A stretch of 16,656 nt of DNA, taken from assembly GCA_964654815.1 (NCBI GenBank), contig CAZZLH010000028.1, positions 1 to 16,656 of the forward strand. The letters run 5' to 3'. Position 1 is the first letter of the stretch. The number at the start of each line of letters is the position of its first letter. The translations under genes and the position numbers were made by a program. A model generated the notes under the pieces. The model had not been told where the DNA came from and ran no database searches. It saw only the letters and a program-made list of their open reading frames with translations. The stretch is from ZLKRG08 sp964654815 (GTDB lineage: Bacteria > Actinomycetota > Actinomycetes > Nanopelagicales > Nanopelagicaceae). Positions 5,738-12,563 of the stretch are shown piece by piece.

Positions 5738-7405
5738 ATGGCTGAGTTCATTTATACGATGAAAAAGGCGCGCAAGGCGCATGGCGACAAGGTCATCTTG
5801 GATGATGTCACCTTGATGTTTCTTCCCGGAGCAAAGATCGGCGTGGTCGGTCCCAATGGCGCAGGAAAATCAACGGTCTTGCAAATCATGGCTGGATTGC
5901 AACAACCCTCAAATGGCGAAGCCTTTCTCACTCCAGGTTACACAGTTGGCATCTTGTTGCAGGAGCCACCGCTAAACGAAGAGAAGAATGTCTTGGAGAA
6001 TGTGCAAGAAGGTGTCGCCGAGACAATTGGAATGCTAAATCGTTTCAATGAAATCAGCGCAGAGATGGCCAACCCTGACGCGGACTATGACAAGTTGTTG
6101 TCAGAGATGGGAAATTTGCAAGAGCAGTTAGATCATCGAAACGCATGGGATCTCGATTCCCAATTAGAGCAGGCCATGGATGCACTTCGTTGCCCACCGG
6201 CCGATGCAGATGTGAAGGTTCTCTCCGGAGGCGAGAGGCGTCGCGTTGCACTTTGCAAACTGCTTTTGCAACAACCAGATTTATTATTGCTGGATGAGCC
6301 AACAAACCACCTAGATGCGGAGTCGGTGTTGTGGCTAGAGCAGCACCTCTCAAAATATCCAGGAACTGTTGTGGCAATTACCCACGATCGTTACTTCTTG
6401 GACAATGTTGCGCAGTGGATTTTGGAATTAGATCGTGGTCGCGCTTATCCATACGAAGGTAACTACTCAACCTATCTAGAGACCAAAGCAACTCGTCTTA
6501 AGATCGAAGGACAGAAAGATGCCAAACGGGCTAAGCGATTGTCTGAGGAGCTTGAATGGGTGCGCCAGAATGCAAAAGGTCGCCAGGCAAAGTCAAAGGC
6601 TCGTCTTGCCAGATATGAAGAGATGGCAGCCGAAGCAGACAAGATGCGTAAATTAGATTTTGAGGAGATACAGATTCCACCAGGACCAAGACTTGGCAAT
6701 GTTGTGGTCGAAGTCGAACATCTCTCCAAAGGCTTTGGCGATCGCTTGTTATTCGATGATCTCTCATTTACTCTGCCACGAAATGGCATCGTCGGCGTGA
6801 TTGGACCAAATGGCGCAGGAAAGACCACGCTATTTAAGATGTTGATGGGGATGGAGCAACCTGACTCCGGTAGCGTAAAAGTTGGCGAAACTGTTCGAAT
6901 CTCTTATGTAGATCAGTCGCGTGGTGGAATCGATGCCAAGAAATCTCTCTGGGAAGTTGTCTCTGACGGTTTAGATTTCATCAAAGTGGGACAGGTTGAA
7001 ATGCCCTCCCGAGCATATGTCTCAGCCTTTGGCTTTAAAGGACCGGATCAGCAAAAACCAGCGGGAGTCCTATCTGGCGGAGAGCGAAATCGTTTGAATC
7101 TCGCTTTGACACTAAAGCAAGGTGGCAATCTCTTATTGTTGGACGAGCCAACCAATGACTTGGATGTTGAGACTTTGGGTTCACTAGAAAATGCGCTCTT
7201 AGAATTCCCTGGATGTGCCGTAGTTATCTCGCACGATCGCTGGTTCTTGGATCGTGTGGCTACTCATATCTTGGCTTACGAAGGCGAATCAAAGTGGTTC
7301 TGGTATGAAGGTAACTTCGAAAGTTATGAGAAGAATAAGATCGAACGCCTTGGCCCAGAAGCATCTAGACCACACCGAGTCACGTATAGAAAGTTGACAC
7401 GTTGA
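5738..7405 (+). CDS. ettA: Energy-dependent translational throttle protein EttA (ABC-F)
   Basis: Cytosolic ABC-F ATPase that binds the ribosomal E site and gates entry into elongation according to ATP/ADP level. At 555 residues it has the same length as E. coli EttA and begins with the family pattern AEFIYTM. Two full ABC domains are visible: Walker A GPNGAGKST (38-46), signature LSGGERRR and LLLLDEPTNHLD in the first; a second GPNGAGKTT, LSGGERNR and LLLLDEPTNDLD in the last third. Between them is the basic, helical P-site tRNA-interaction linker (KRAKRLSEELEWVRQNAKG region, about 255-285). The ATG lacks a ribosome site and follows a TAAAGT -10 element. The stop TGA overlaps the thioesterase ATG by one base. 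I recall the mycobacterial homologue being Rv2477c. Confidence 0.97.
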   Translation: MAEFIYTMKKARKAHGDKVILDDVTLMFLPGAKIGVVGPNGAGKSTVLQIMAGLQQPSNGEAFLTPGYTVGILLQEPPLNEEKNVLENVQEGVAETIGMLNRFNEISAEMANPDADYDKLLSEMGNLQEQLDHRNAWDLDSQLEQAMDALRCPPADADVKVLSGGERRRVALCKLLLQQPDLLLLDEPTNHLDAESVLWLEQHLSKYPGTVVAITHDRYFLDNVAQWILELDRGRAYPYEGNYSTYLETKATRLKIEGQKDAKRAKRLSEELEWVRQNAKGRQAKSKARLARYEEMAAEADKMRKLDFEEIQIPPGPRLGNVVVEVEHLSKGFGDRLLFDDLSFTLPRNGIVGVIGPNGAGKTTLFKMLMGMEQPDSGSVKVGETVRISYVDQSRGGIDAKKSLWEVVSDGLDFIKVGQVEMPSRAYVSAFGFKGPDQQKPAGVLSGGERNRLNLALTLKQGGNLLLLDEPTNDLDVETLGSLENALLEFPGCAVVISHDRWFLDRVATHILAYEGESKWFWYEGNFESYEKNKIERLGPEASRPHRVTYRKLTR

Positions 7406-7809
7406 TGCGCCATAAATGCCAATTGCAAATTCGTTGGGCAGATCTTGATGCCTTTAGACACGTCAATAACGCGGCATACCTAGTCTTCATGCAGGAAGCG
7501 AGAGCTAATTTCACTTGGTTCTCTCGAATGGCAAAAGGTGAGCAAGCGCTACTTCATGACATGGTGGTCGCAAGAGCCGAAGTGGATTTCCTATCGCCGA
7601 TCCACGAAACCGGAAATGTATTAGATGTTGAGATTTACATCGAAAAAATCGGCAACTCATCATTTGTAATGGTCTATGAGATGTATCAGGAAGGTACGCT
7701 CAGGGCTAGAGGAAAGACGGTCCAGGTCGGCGTTGACATGGAAACCGAGAAATCCCGGGCGCTTCGTGATTACGAGCGCGAGTACTTAAGCCAGTATCTA
7801 GAGGGCTAA
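7405..7809 (+). CDS. Acyl-CoA thioesterase-like hotdog protein (4HBT family)
   Basis: A 134-residue single hotdog-fold protein of the 4-hydroxybenzoyl-CoA thioesterase/YbgC-FadM group. The N-terminal block RWADLDAFRHVNNAAYL (10-26) holds the catalytic-type Asp (13 or 15) and the HVNN signature, followed by the long helix with FMQEAR. Such enzymes hydrolyse acyl-CoA or acyl-ACP thioesters in the cytosol; the substrate cannot be told from sequence. The ATG at 7405 overlaps the ettA stop (TGATG), so translation is probably coupled; an in-frame TTG one codon earlier is less likely. The next gene, an alpha-glucosidase, starts 28 bp downstream. The pairing with ettA recurs in actinobacteria as I recall, though the functional reason is unclear. 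Confidence 0.88.
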   Translation: MRHKCQLQIRWADLDAFRHVNNAAYLVFMQEARANFTWFSRMAKGEQALLHDMVVARAEVDFLSPIHETGNVLDVEIYIEKIGNSSFVMVYEMYQEGTLRARGKTVQVGVDMETEKSRALRDYEREYLSQYLEG

Positions 7810-7837
7810 AACACCGGAAGGAATCTGCAAGTAGAAC

Positions 7838-9520
7838 ATGCCAAACAACTTACCTGTCCTGCCATCTCGTGAAGCGCGATCTTGGTGGCGAGATGCAGTG
7901 ACTTACCAGATCTACATTCGCTCATTCGCGGATTCAAATGGCGATGGCATCGGTGATATCAATGGCATCCGCTCAAGACTGCCTTATATAAAAGACTTAG
8001 GCGTAGATTGCATTTGGATCAATCCTTGGTTTGCCTCACCACAAAAAGATCATGGTTACGATGTTGCCGATTACATGGCAATTAATCCAGATTATGGAAA
8101 TTTGGACGATGCCAAAGCGCTTATCAATGAAGCACATCAATTGGGTATTCGAGTCATTTTGGATTTGGTACCAAATCACACTTCGGATCAACATAAGTGG
8201 TTCCAGGAGGCTTTGAACTCCGAACCAGGTTCTAAAGCGCGAGCCAGATACATTTTTAGAGATGGCAAAGGCCCAAATGGAGATTTGCCGCCGAATAATT
8301 GGGAGGCGGTATTTGGTGGACCTGCTTGGCACCGCATCACTGAGAAAGATGGCAAACCGGGGCAGTGGTACTTGCATCTATTCGCAGTCGAACAGCCAGA
8401 TTTAAATTGGGAGAACCAAGAGGTTTGGGAGCACTTCCGTGAAATCTTTAGATTCTGGTTGGACATGGGATTTGATGGATTTAGAATCGACGTGGCACAT
8501 GGAATGTGGAAAGAGTCAGGGCTACCTGATGTCGATTACGCCTCAGCAGAGTTGTTAGATCGCCACTACCGGCCATATTGGGACCAGGAAGAGGTCCATA
8601 ACATTCATCGTGATTGGCGAAAGATCACTGATACTTACAAGCATGAGCCGATGTTGGTTTCAGAGGCTTGGGCGCCAACTGATCAACGTATCGCCATGTA
8701 TGTACGCCCTGATGAGTTACATCAATCCTTCAATTTCTCATTTCTCACTGCCAAATGGGAGGCGAAATCTCTAAAAAAGATTATCGATCAATCAATGACT
8801 GAAGTGGTGAATGTGGGCGCACCACCATCTTGGGTTTGGGAGAACCATGATGTGGTTCGAAAGACAGATCGGCTCGACCTTGGTCTGCAAAATAAGGGAA
8901 AGGGCCTTGAGAAATATGGCGATCCCAAAAAGTTAAATAAGGAGCGGGCGTTAAAGCGCGCTCGCGCTGCGACTTTGCTGGAGTTGGCGCTACCTGGCGG
9001 TGCCTATATTTATCAGGGCGAAGAGTTAGGTTTATTTGAAGTACGCGACATACCGGAGAATCGATTGGAAGATCCAATTTGGAAGATGTCTGGACATACA
9101 GATCGCGGTCGAGATGGTTGCCGTGTGCCTCTTCCTTGGAGTAAAGATTCAGCTGGTGCGCATGGTTTTTCCAATGAAAAGAATCTATCGACCGATAAAG
9201 CGTGGCTACCACAATCACCTGGCTGGGGTGAACGCGCGGTTGATACCCAACAAGGCGTCCCCGGTTCCATGTTTGAGATGGTCAAGCGCGCGTTGCAGAT
9301 TAGAAAAAACGAACCAGGTCTTGGCGATGGCGAGATGAATTGGATTGATGTCAACGATCAAGTAATTGCCTTTGAGCGTCCCGGAAAGTTTGCCTGCTTC
9401 GTCAACTTTGGCGCAGCTGAAGCTGCGATTCCGCATGGTTCAGAGGTTCTAATTTCATCTGCACCATTAAATGGCGAAAGTATTCCGACCGATACTGCGG
9501 TCTGGTTACGGCTAAGTTAG
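7838..9520 (+). CDS. GH13 alpha-glucosidase / oligo-glucosidase
   Basis: A 560-residue glycoside hydrolase of family 13 without a signal peptide, so acting on imported malto- or isomalto-oligosaccharides or trehalose-like sugars in the cytosol. The (beta/alpha)8 barrel begins at WWRDAVTYQIYIRSF (16-30). Conserved regions are intact: DLVPNHTSDQH (109-119), GFRIDVAHG with nucleophile Asp218, LVSEAW with acid/base Glu276, and ENHDVVR with transition-state Asp338. The residue after the nucleophile is Val, which in related enzymes often goes with alpha-1,6 activity, but the specificity is not settled. It is close to mycobacterial AglA (aglA as I recall). The ATG lacks a well-spaced ribosome site (AAGGA is 15 nt away). 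Its stop TAG is followed after 9 bp by the MFS gene. Confidence 0.93.
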   Translation: MPNNLPVLPSREARSWWRDAVTYQIYIRSFADSNGDGIGDINGIRSRLPYIKDLGVDCIWINPWFASPQKDHGYDVADYMAINPDYGNLDDAKALINEAHQLGIRVILDLVPNHTSDQHKWFQEALNSEPGSKARARYIFRDGKGPNGDLPPNNWEAVFGGPAWHRITEKDGKPGQWYLHLFAVEQPDLNWENQEVWEHFREIFRFWLDMGFDGFRIDVAHGMWKESGLPDVDYASAELLDRHYRPYWDQEEVHNIHRDWRKITDTYKHEPMLVSEAWAPTDQRIAMYVRPDELHQSFNFSFLTAKWEAKSLKKIIDQSMTEVVNVGAPPSWVWENHDVVRKTDRLDLGLQNKGKGLEKYGDPKKLNKERALKRARAATLLELALPGGAYIYQGEELGLFEVRDIPENRLEDPIWKMSGHTDRGRDGCRVPLPWSKDSAGAHGFSNEKNLSTDKAWLPQSPGWGERAVDTQQGVPGSMFEMVKRALQIRKNEPGLGDGEMNWIDVNDQVIAFERPGKFACFVNFGAAEAAIPHGSEVLISSAPLNGESIPTDTAVWLRLS

Positions 9521-9529
9521 TGTTAAAAA

Positions 9530-10807
9530 TTGTCTAACCAAGTAAGTACACGAAGAATTCACCCTGCTTGGATAGCGGCAGCAGTAACCTGGCTAACTCT
9601 CGTTGCATCTGCTGGTTATCGCTCTGCACCCTCGGTATTGATTGTGCCGCTAGAGGAGGCTTTTGGCTGGGGTAGAGATCAAATTGCTTTAGCAGTTTCA
9701 GTGAATATTTTGCTTTATGGATTGACTGCGCCTTTTGCTGCAGCATTGATGGAGCGATTCTCGGTGCGCAAGGTTGTAATGAGCGCATTAACAGCGGTAA
9801 GTATCGGCGCCTTCCTCACTATTTTTATGAGTCAACCTTGGCACTTGGTCCTGTTATGGGGCGTAGTGGTTGGTATTGGAACCGGATCAATGGCACTTGT
9901 ATTTGCCGCAACTATTGCCAGCCGTTGGTTCTTGCAGCGACGCGGTTTGGTTACGGGAGCTTTGACTGCTGCCGCCGCAACCGGACAATTAATTTTCTTA
10001 CCTGCGCTATCTTCGCTCGCCATTAATGTGGGGTGGAAGAGCGTCTCCATCACGATAGCTCTGGGAGCAGCACTGGTGATCCCACTGATTTGGTGGGGAT
10101 TAAATGAGGACCCAAAGGCGATTGGCGCAAAACCATATGGCGCGCCAGATGATTGGCAGGAACCAGAACGATTAACTGGCGCAGCGGCGAGAAATGCGAT
10201 TGATGCCTTAAAGCGCAGCGTAAAGATAAAAGATTACTGGTTCTTGTTTGGCACCTTCTTTGTCTGCGGTCTAACTACCAATGGCCTAATCGGAACCCAC
10301 TTCATCCCTGCGGCACATGATCATGGCATGGGCGAAGTTGTTGCGGCATCTCTACTTGCAGTTATTGGGGTCTTTGATGTGGTCGGAACCTTGGCCTCTG
10401 GTTATCTAACCGATCGAATTGATCCACGCAAACTGCTCTTTTTCTATTATGGATTCCGTGGCCTATCTTTGATGATTCTGCCTTCGATTCTCTTTGCGAC
10501 AGTTCATCCTTCAACTCTGGTTTTTGTAATCTTCTATGGTTTGGATTGGGTTGCAACTGTGCCGCCAACAATTGCGTTATGTCGCACGGTACTTGGGCCA
10601 AAGTACGGAACCGTGGTTTATGGCTGGGTCTTTACCGGGCACCAAATTGGCGCATCAGTTGCGGCATTTGGTGCCGCAGTACTTAGAGTTAAGTTGGGCG
10701 ATTATGCCCTCTCGTTCTATATCGGTGGCGTCTTATGTTTGGTAGCAGCTGCCGCCGTATTATTTATCGCACGAGGCAGAACTTTTGAAGAGTTAAGGAA
10801 CATTTAA
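9530..10807 (+). CDS. Major facilitator superfamily transporter
   Basis: A 425-residue membrane protein with about twelve hydrophobic helices split by a central cytosolic loop (about 195-235, ending in DALKRSVKIKDYWF). The first loop has RFSVRKVV and the second half a matching TDRIDPRKLL, both variants of the MFS loop 2-3 motif, and PLEEAFGWGRDQIALAVS fits the monocarboxylate/oxalate-formate type branch. The substrate is unknown; co-location with an alpha-glucosidase does not prove sugar transport. The start must be TTG at 9530: an in-frame TAA lies two codons upstream, and the next candidate start would remove the first helix. There is no Shine-Dalgarno; a TAGTGT (9518-9523, including the glucosidase stop) sits 6 nt before the start and may act as a -10 for a leaderless message. 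Confidence 0.9.
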   Translation: MSNQVSTRRIHPAWIAAAVTWLTLVASAGYRSAPSVLIVPLEEAFGWGRDQIALAVSVNILLYGLTAPFAAALMERFSVRKVVMSALTAVSIGAFLTIFMSQPWHLVLLWGVVVGIGTGSMALVFAATIASRWFLQRRGLVTGALTAAAATGQLIFLPALSSLAINVGWKSVSITIALGAALVIPLIWWGLNEDPKAIGAKPYGAPDDWQEPERLTGAAARNAIDALKRSVKIKDYWFLFGTFFVCGLTTNGLIGTHFIPAAHDHGMGEVVAASLLAVIGVFDVVGTLASGYLTDRIDPRKLLFFYYGFRGLSLMILPSILFATVHPSTLVFVIFYGLDWVATVPPTIALCRTVLGPKYGTVVYGWVFTGHQIGASVAAFGAAVLRVKLGDYALSFYIGGVLCLVAAAAVLFIARGRTFEELRNI

Positions 10808-10814
10808 CGTCGCA

Positions 10815-11189
10815 ATGAGTACTTTTTGGGAGGAAGTCGGAGGCACTGACTTCTTTGTCGAATTGACCAGTGCGTTCTATGCTCAAGTTGCGGTGGATCC
10901 AATCTTGCGACCTATGTATCCCGATAGCGATTTGCGCGCTGCTGCCGAGCGGCTTCAATTATTTTTAGAGCAATATTGGGGTGGGCCAACCACCTACTCA
11001 GAATTACGCGGACATCCAAGACTTCGCATGCGCCACAACCAATTCTTCATAGACTCGAGAGCAAAAGAGGCCTGGCTAAATGCTATGGGTAAGGCGTTAG
11101 ATTCAATTGAGATGGAGAGTGCACATCGTGCAGAGCTTTGGAATTACTTGGAACTTGCAGCTAACTCCCTAGTGAATCAAGCTGATTGA
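10815..11189 (+). CDS. glbO: Group II truncated haemoglobin (GlbO/trHbO)
   Basis: A 124-residue haem protein of the 2-on-2 globin fold, group II. It matches the residue plan of Mycobacterium tuberculosis trHbO with a one-residue offset: Tyr22 (B10), Tyr35 (CD1), proximal His74 (F8) in HPRLRMRHN, and Trp87 (G8). The block FLEQYWGGPTTYSELRGHPRLRMRH is diagnostic. Proposed roles in the family are oxygen or peroxide handling and NO detoxification near the membrane; none can be assigned here. It starts 7 bp after the MFS stop, with AAGGA 14 nt upstream. Its last 13 bp overlap the 3' end of the minus-strand mechanosensitive channel gene. Confidence 0.96.
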   Translation: MSTFWEEVGGTDFFVELTSAFYAQVAVDPILRPMYPDSDLRAAAERLQLFLEQYWGGPTTYSELRGHPRLRMRHNQFFIDSRAKEAWLNAMGKALDSIEMESAHRAELWNYLELAANSLVNQAD

Positions 11190-11731
11190 GATTTATTTCC
11201 GACCTTTAGGATTTCACCATTTCTTAAGTACCAAACGGTGCCATCATCACTACGAATCGCTGTGATACGAAGTCCGACCTTCTCGACTCTGCCACTTACC
11301 TCAAGCACATCTACTTGATCTCCCACGCCATATTGATCTTCAATCAACATCAAAATTCCAGAGAGCACATCGCGCACGATGGTTTGGGCGCCCAAACCTA
11401 GAGCTACGCCAATTACTCCGGCCGATGCGATCAGCGGTCCAAGATTTAAACCGAACTCACCTAGCAACATGAAGACCGCTATCAACCAGACCGCACCATT
11501 TAGCGTGCTGGTGAGAACCGTGCCCAAGGTCTTTGCTCGTTCAGCCTGTCGATTGGCCAAATTGCGCGGGCCAGGAATGAGGTCGGCACGAGATATGCGG
11601 TCCACAATCTTTCGAATGGCCCTTCGGCCCAGCTGCTGCGTTGCGATGGCGGCGACCAAGATCACCAAGACTCGAAGCGGAGCGCCGTTAAACCAACTCC
11701 AGAAGCTTTCCATGCGCTTAAATCTACCCAT
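11177..11731 (-). CDS. Short MscS-family mechanosensitive channel
   Basis: A 184-residue membrane protein with two N-terminal hydrophobic helices and a Gly/Ala-rich pore-lining TM3 (GVIGVALGLGAQTIVRDVLSG), followed by the MscS beta-domain start (GVGDQVDVLEVSGRVEKVGLR). MscS proteins open under membrane tension and release solutes on osmotic downshock. It ends right after YLRNGEILKVGNKSQ, where related proteins continue for 50 or more residues into the C-terminal alpha/beta vestibule, so this is a minimal form. The start is uncertain: ATG at 11731, or an ATG six codons later (11713) that lies 7 nt after a TAGATT -10-like element and gives a tidier N-terminus. The 3' end overlaps glbO by 13 bp. 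It is divergent from the HNH gene. Confidence 0.85.
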   Translation of the reverse strand: MGRFKRMESFWSWFNGAPLRVLVILVAAIATQQLGRRAIRKIVDRISRADLIPGPRNLANRQAERAKTLGTVLTSTLNGAVWLIAVFMLLGEFGLNLGPLIASAGVIGVALGLGAQTIVRDVLSGILMLIEDQYGVGDQVDVLEVSGRVEKVGLRITAIRSDDGTVWYLRNGEILKVGNKSQSA

Positions 11732-11851
11732 AGATGCGCCAAATCACCGGTAGAAATTTCCCAAATTGTTACCCGTAAATGCCAACAAAGAAGCGAAAGT
11801 TAAGGCAGGATTTGCGAATCAGCGCAAGCCATGCGCTGGACGGGAGCGGAT

Positions 11852-12367
11852 ATGTCTAGAGCACTCGTGCTCAATGCAACATACGAACCACTAGGTGTAG
11901 TCAGTGATCGTCGCGCGCTCATTTTGGTCCTAAACGAACGCGCCACGGTAGTCGAGAATTCAAATCAGATTCTGCGCTTTACTAGTGGACAGATTGCGAT
12001 TCCCGCAGTTATCAAATTAAACAAATTTGTAAGAATCCCATATCGCCACGCGGTGCCACTTTCACGTCGCGCAATCTTTGCTCGCGATGGTGGACGTTGC
12101 GTTTATTGTTCGGCACCAGCAACTTCTATAGATCATGTGATTCCAAGGAGTCGTGGTGGTTCACATACTTGGGAGAATGTGGTTAGCGCATGTCATCGCT
12201 GCAATCATCTAAAGGCAGATAAGCCACTTAAAGAATTGGGTTGGAGACTTCGCCATCTTCCTCGCGAGCCGATGGGATCTGCATGGCGTGTGTTAGGTGC
12301 CACACGTGCAGAGGCAGAGTGGATTCCATATCTCGAGCCATTTGGCGTTGCCACGGCATCTGCCTAA
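11852..12367 (+). CDS. HNH endonuclease-domain protein, actinobacterial conserved
   Basis: A 171-residue cytosolic protein (no signal peptide). The N-terminal half (ALVLNATYEPLGVVS to about 65) is the domain typically fused to this HNH type in actinobacteria; the C-terminal HNH domain has two zinc-binding CxxC pairs (Cys83/Cys86 and Cys114/Cys117) flanking the catalytic DHVIPRSRGG (94-103) and ENVVSACHRCN (108-118). It is therefore a complete McrA/5-methylcytosine-like or homing-type fold by motif, but the real substrate is unknown; its wide conservation argues for a housekeeping role such as DNA repair. The start chosen is 11852 because GGGAG (11842-11846) lies 5 nt before it; an in-frame ATG at 11831 has no such site. 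A small membrane-protein gene follows after 10 bp. Confidence 0.9.
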   Translation: MSRALVLNATYEPLGVVSDRRALILVLNERATVVENSNQILRFTSGQIAIPAVIKLNKFVRIPYRHAVPLSRRAIFARDGGRCVYCSAPATSIDHVIPRSRGGSHTWENVVSACHRCNHLKADKPLKELGWRLRHLPREPMGSAWRVLGATRAEAEWIPYLEPFGVATASA

Positions 12368-12377
12368 ACTTCACTTC

Positions 12378-12563
12378 ATGAATTTTCTGCTCACCACTTT
12401 AGAACCTGGCATGGTTCCAGGTCCGCCTTTAAGTGCAACCGAGACTTTTCTTTACTTTGTGGTTACACCGATTGCGCTATTTCTGGTGATCAGTGCTCTG
12501 GCATATGCCACGACTGTTAAGCGTGATAAGCGCAAATCAGTAGTAGAGAAGATCGATTACTGA
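12378..12563 (+). CDS. Small single-helix membrane protein (61 residues)
   Basis: A 61-residue protein with a short N-terminal segment containing PGMVPGPPLSATE, one transmembrane helix (about 24-45, FLYFVVTPIALFLVISALAYA) and a basic cytosolic tail TVKRDKRKSV. The positive tail predicts N-out, C-in topology. The ATG at 12378 starts 10 bp after the HNH stop; reading the frame further upstream would extend into the HNH gene in another frame and adds no sensible sequence. Support as a real gene comes from the clear membrane-protein composition, the tight spacing and a recollection of similar small proteins beside HNH and pepN genes in other actinobacteria. Function is unknown. Its last 7 bp overlap the end of pepN on the other strand. 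Confidence 0.72.
   Translation: MNFLLTTLEPGMVPGPPLSATETFLYFVVTPIALFLVISALAYATTVKRDKRKSVVEKIDY

Noticed and set aside
8781..9218. Open frame of 145 codons antisense to the alpha-glucosidase
   Set aside because: No family resemblance and no start signal; the catalytic GH13 frame explains the region.
11831..11851. Earlier ATG for the HNH protein
   Set aside because: The ATG at 11852 has GGGAG 5 nt upstream and starts with the conserved family N-terminus; the seven extra residues add nothing recognisable.
12297..12377. N-terminal extension of the 61-residue membrane protein into the HNH gene
   Set aside because: The extra residues are the out-of-frame reading of the HNH C-terminus; the ATG at 12378 gives a normal small membrane protein.
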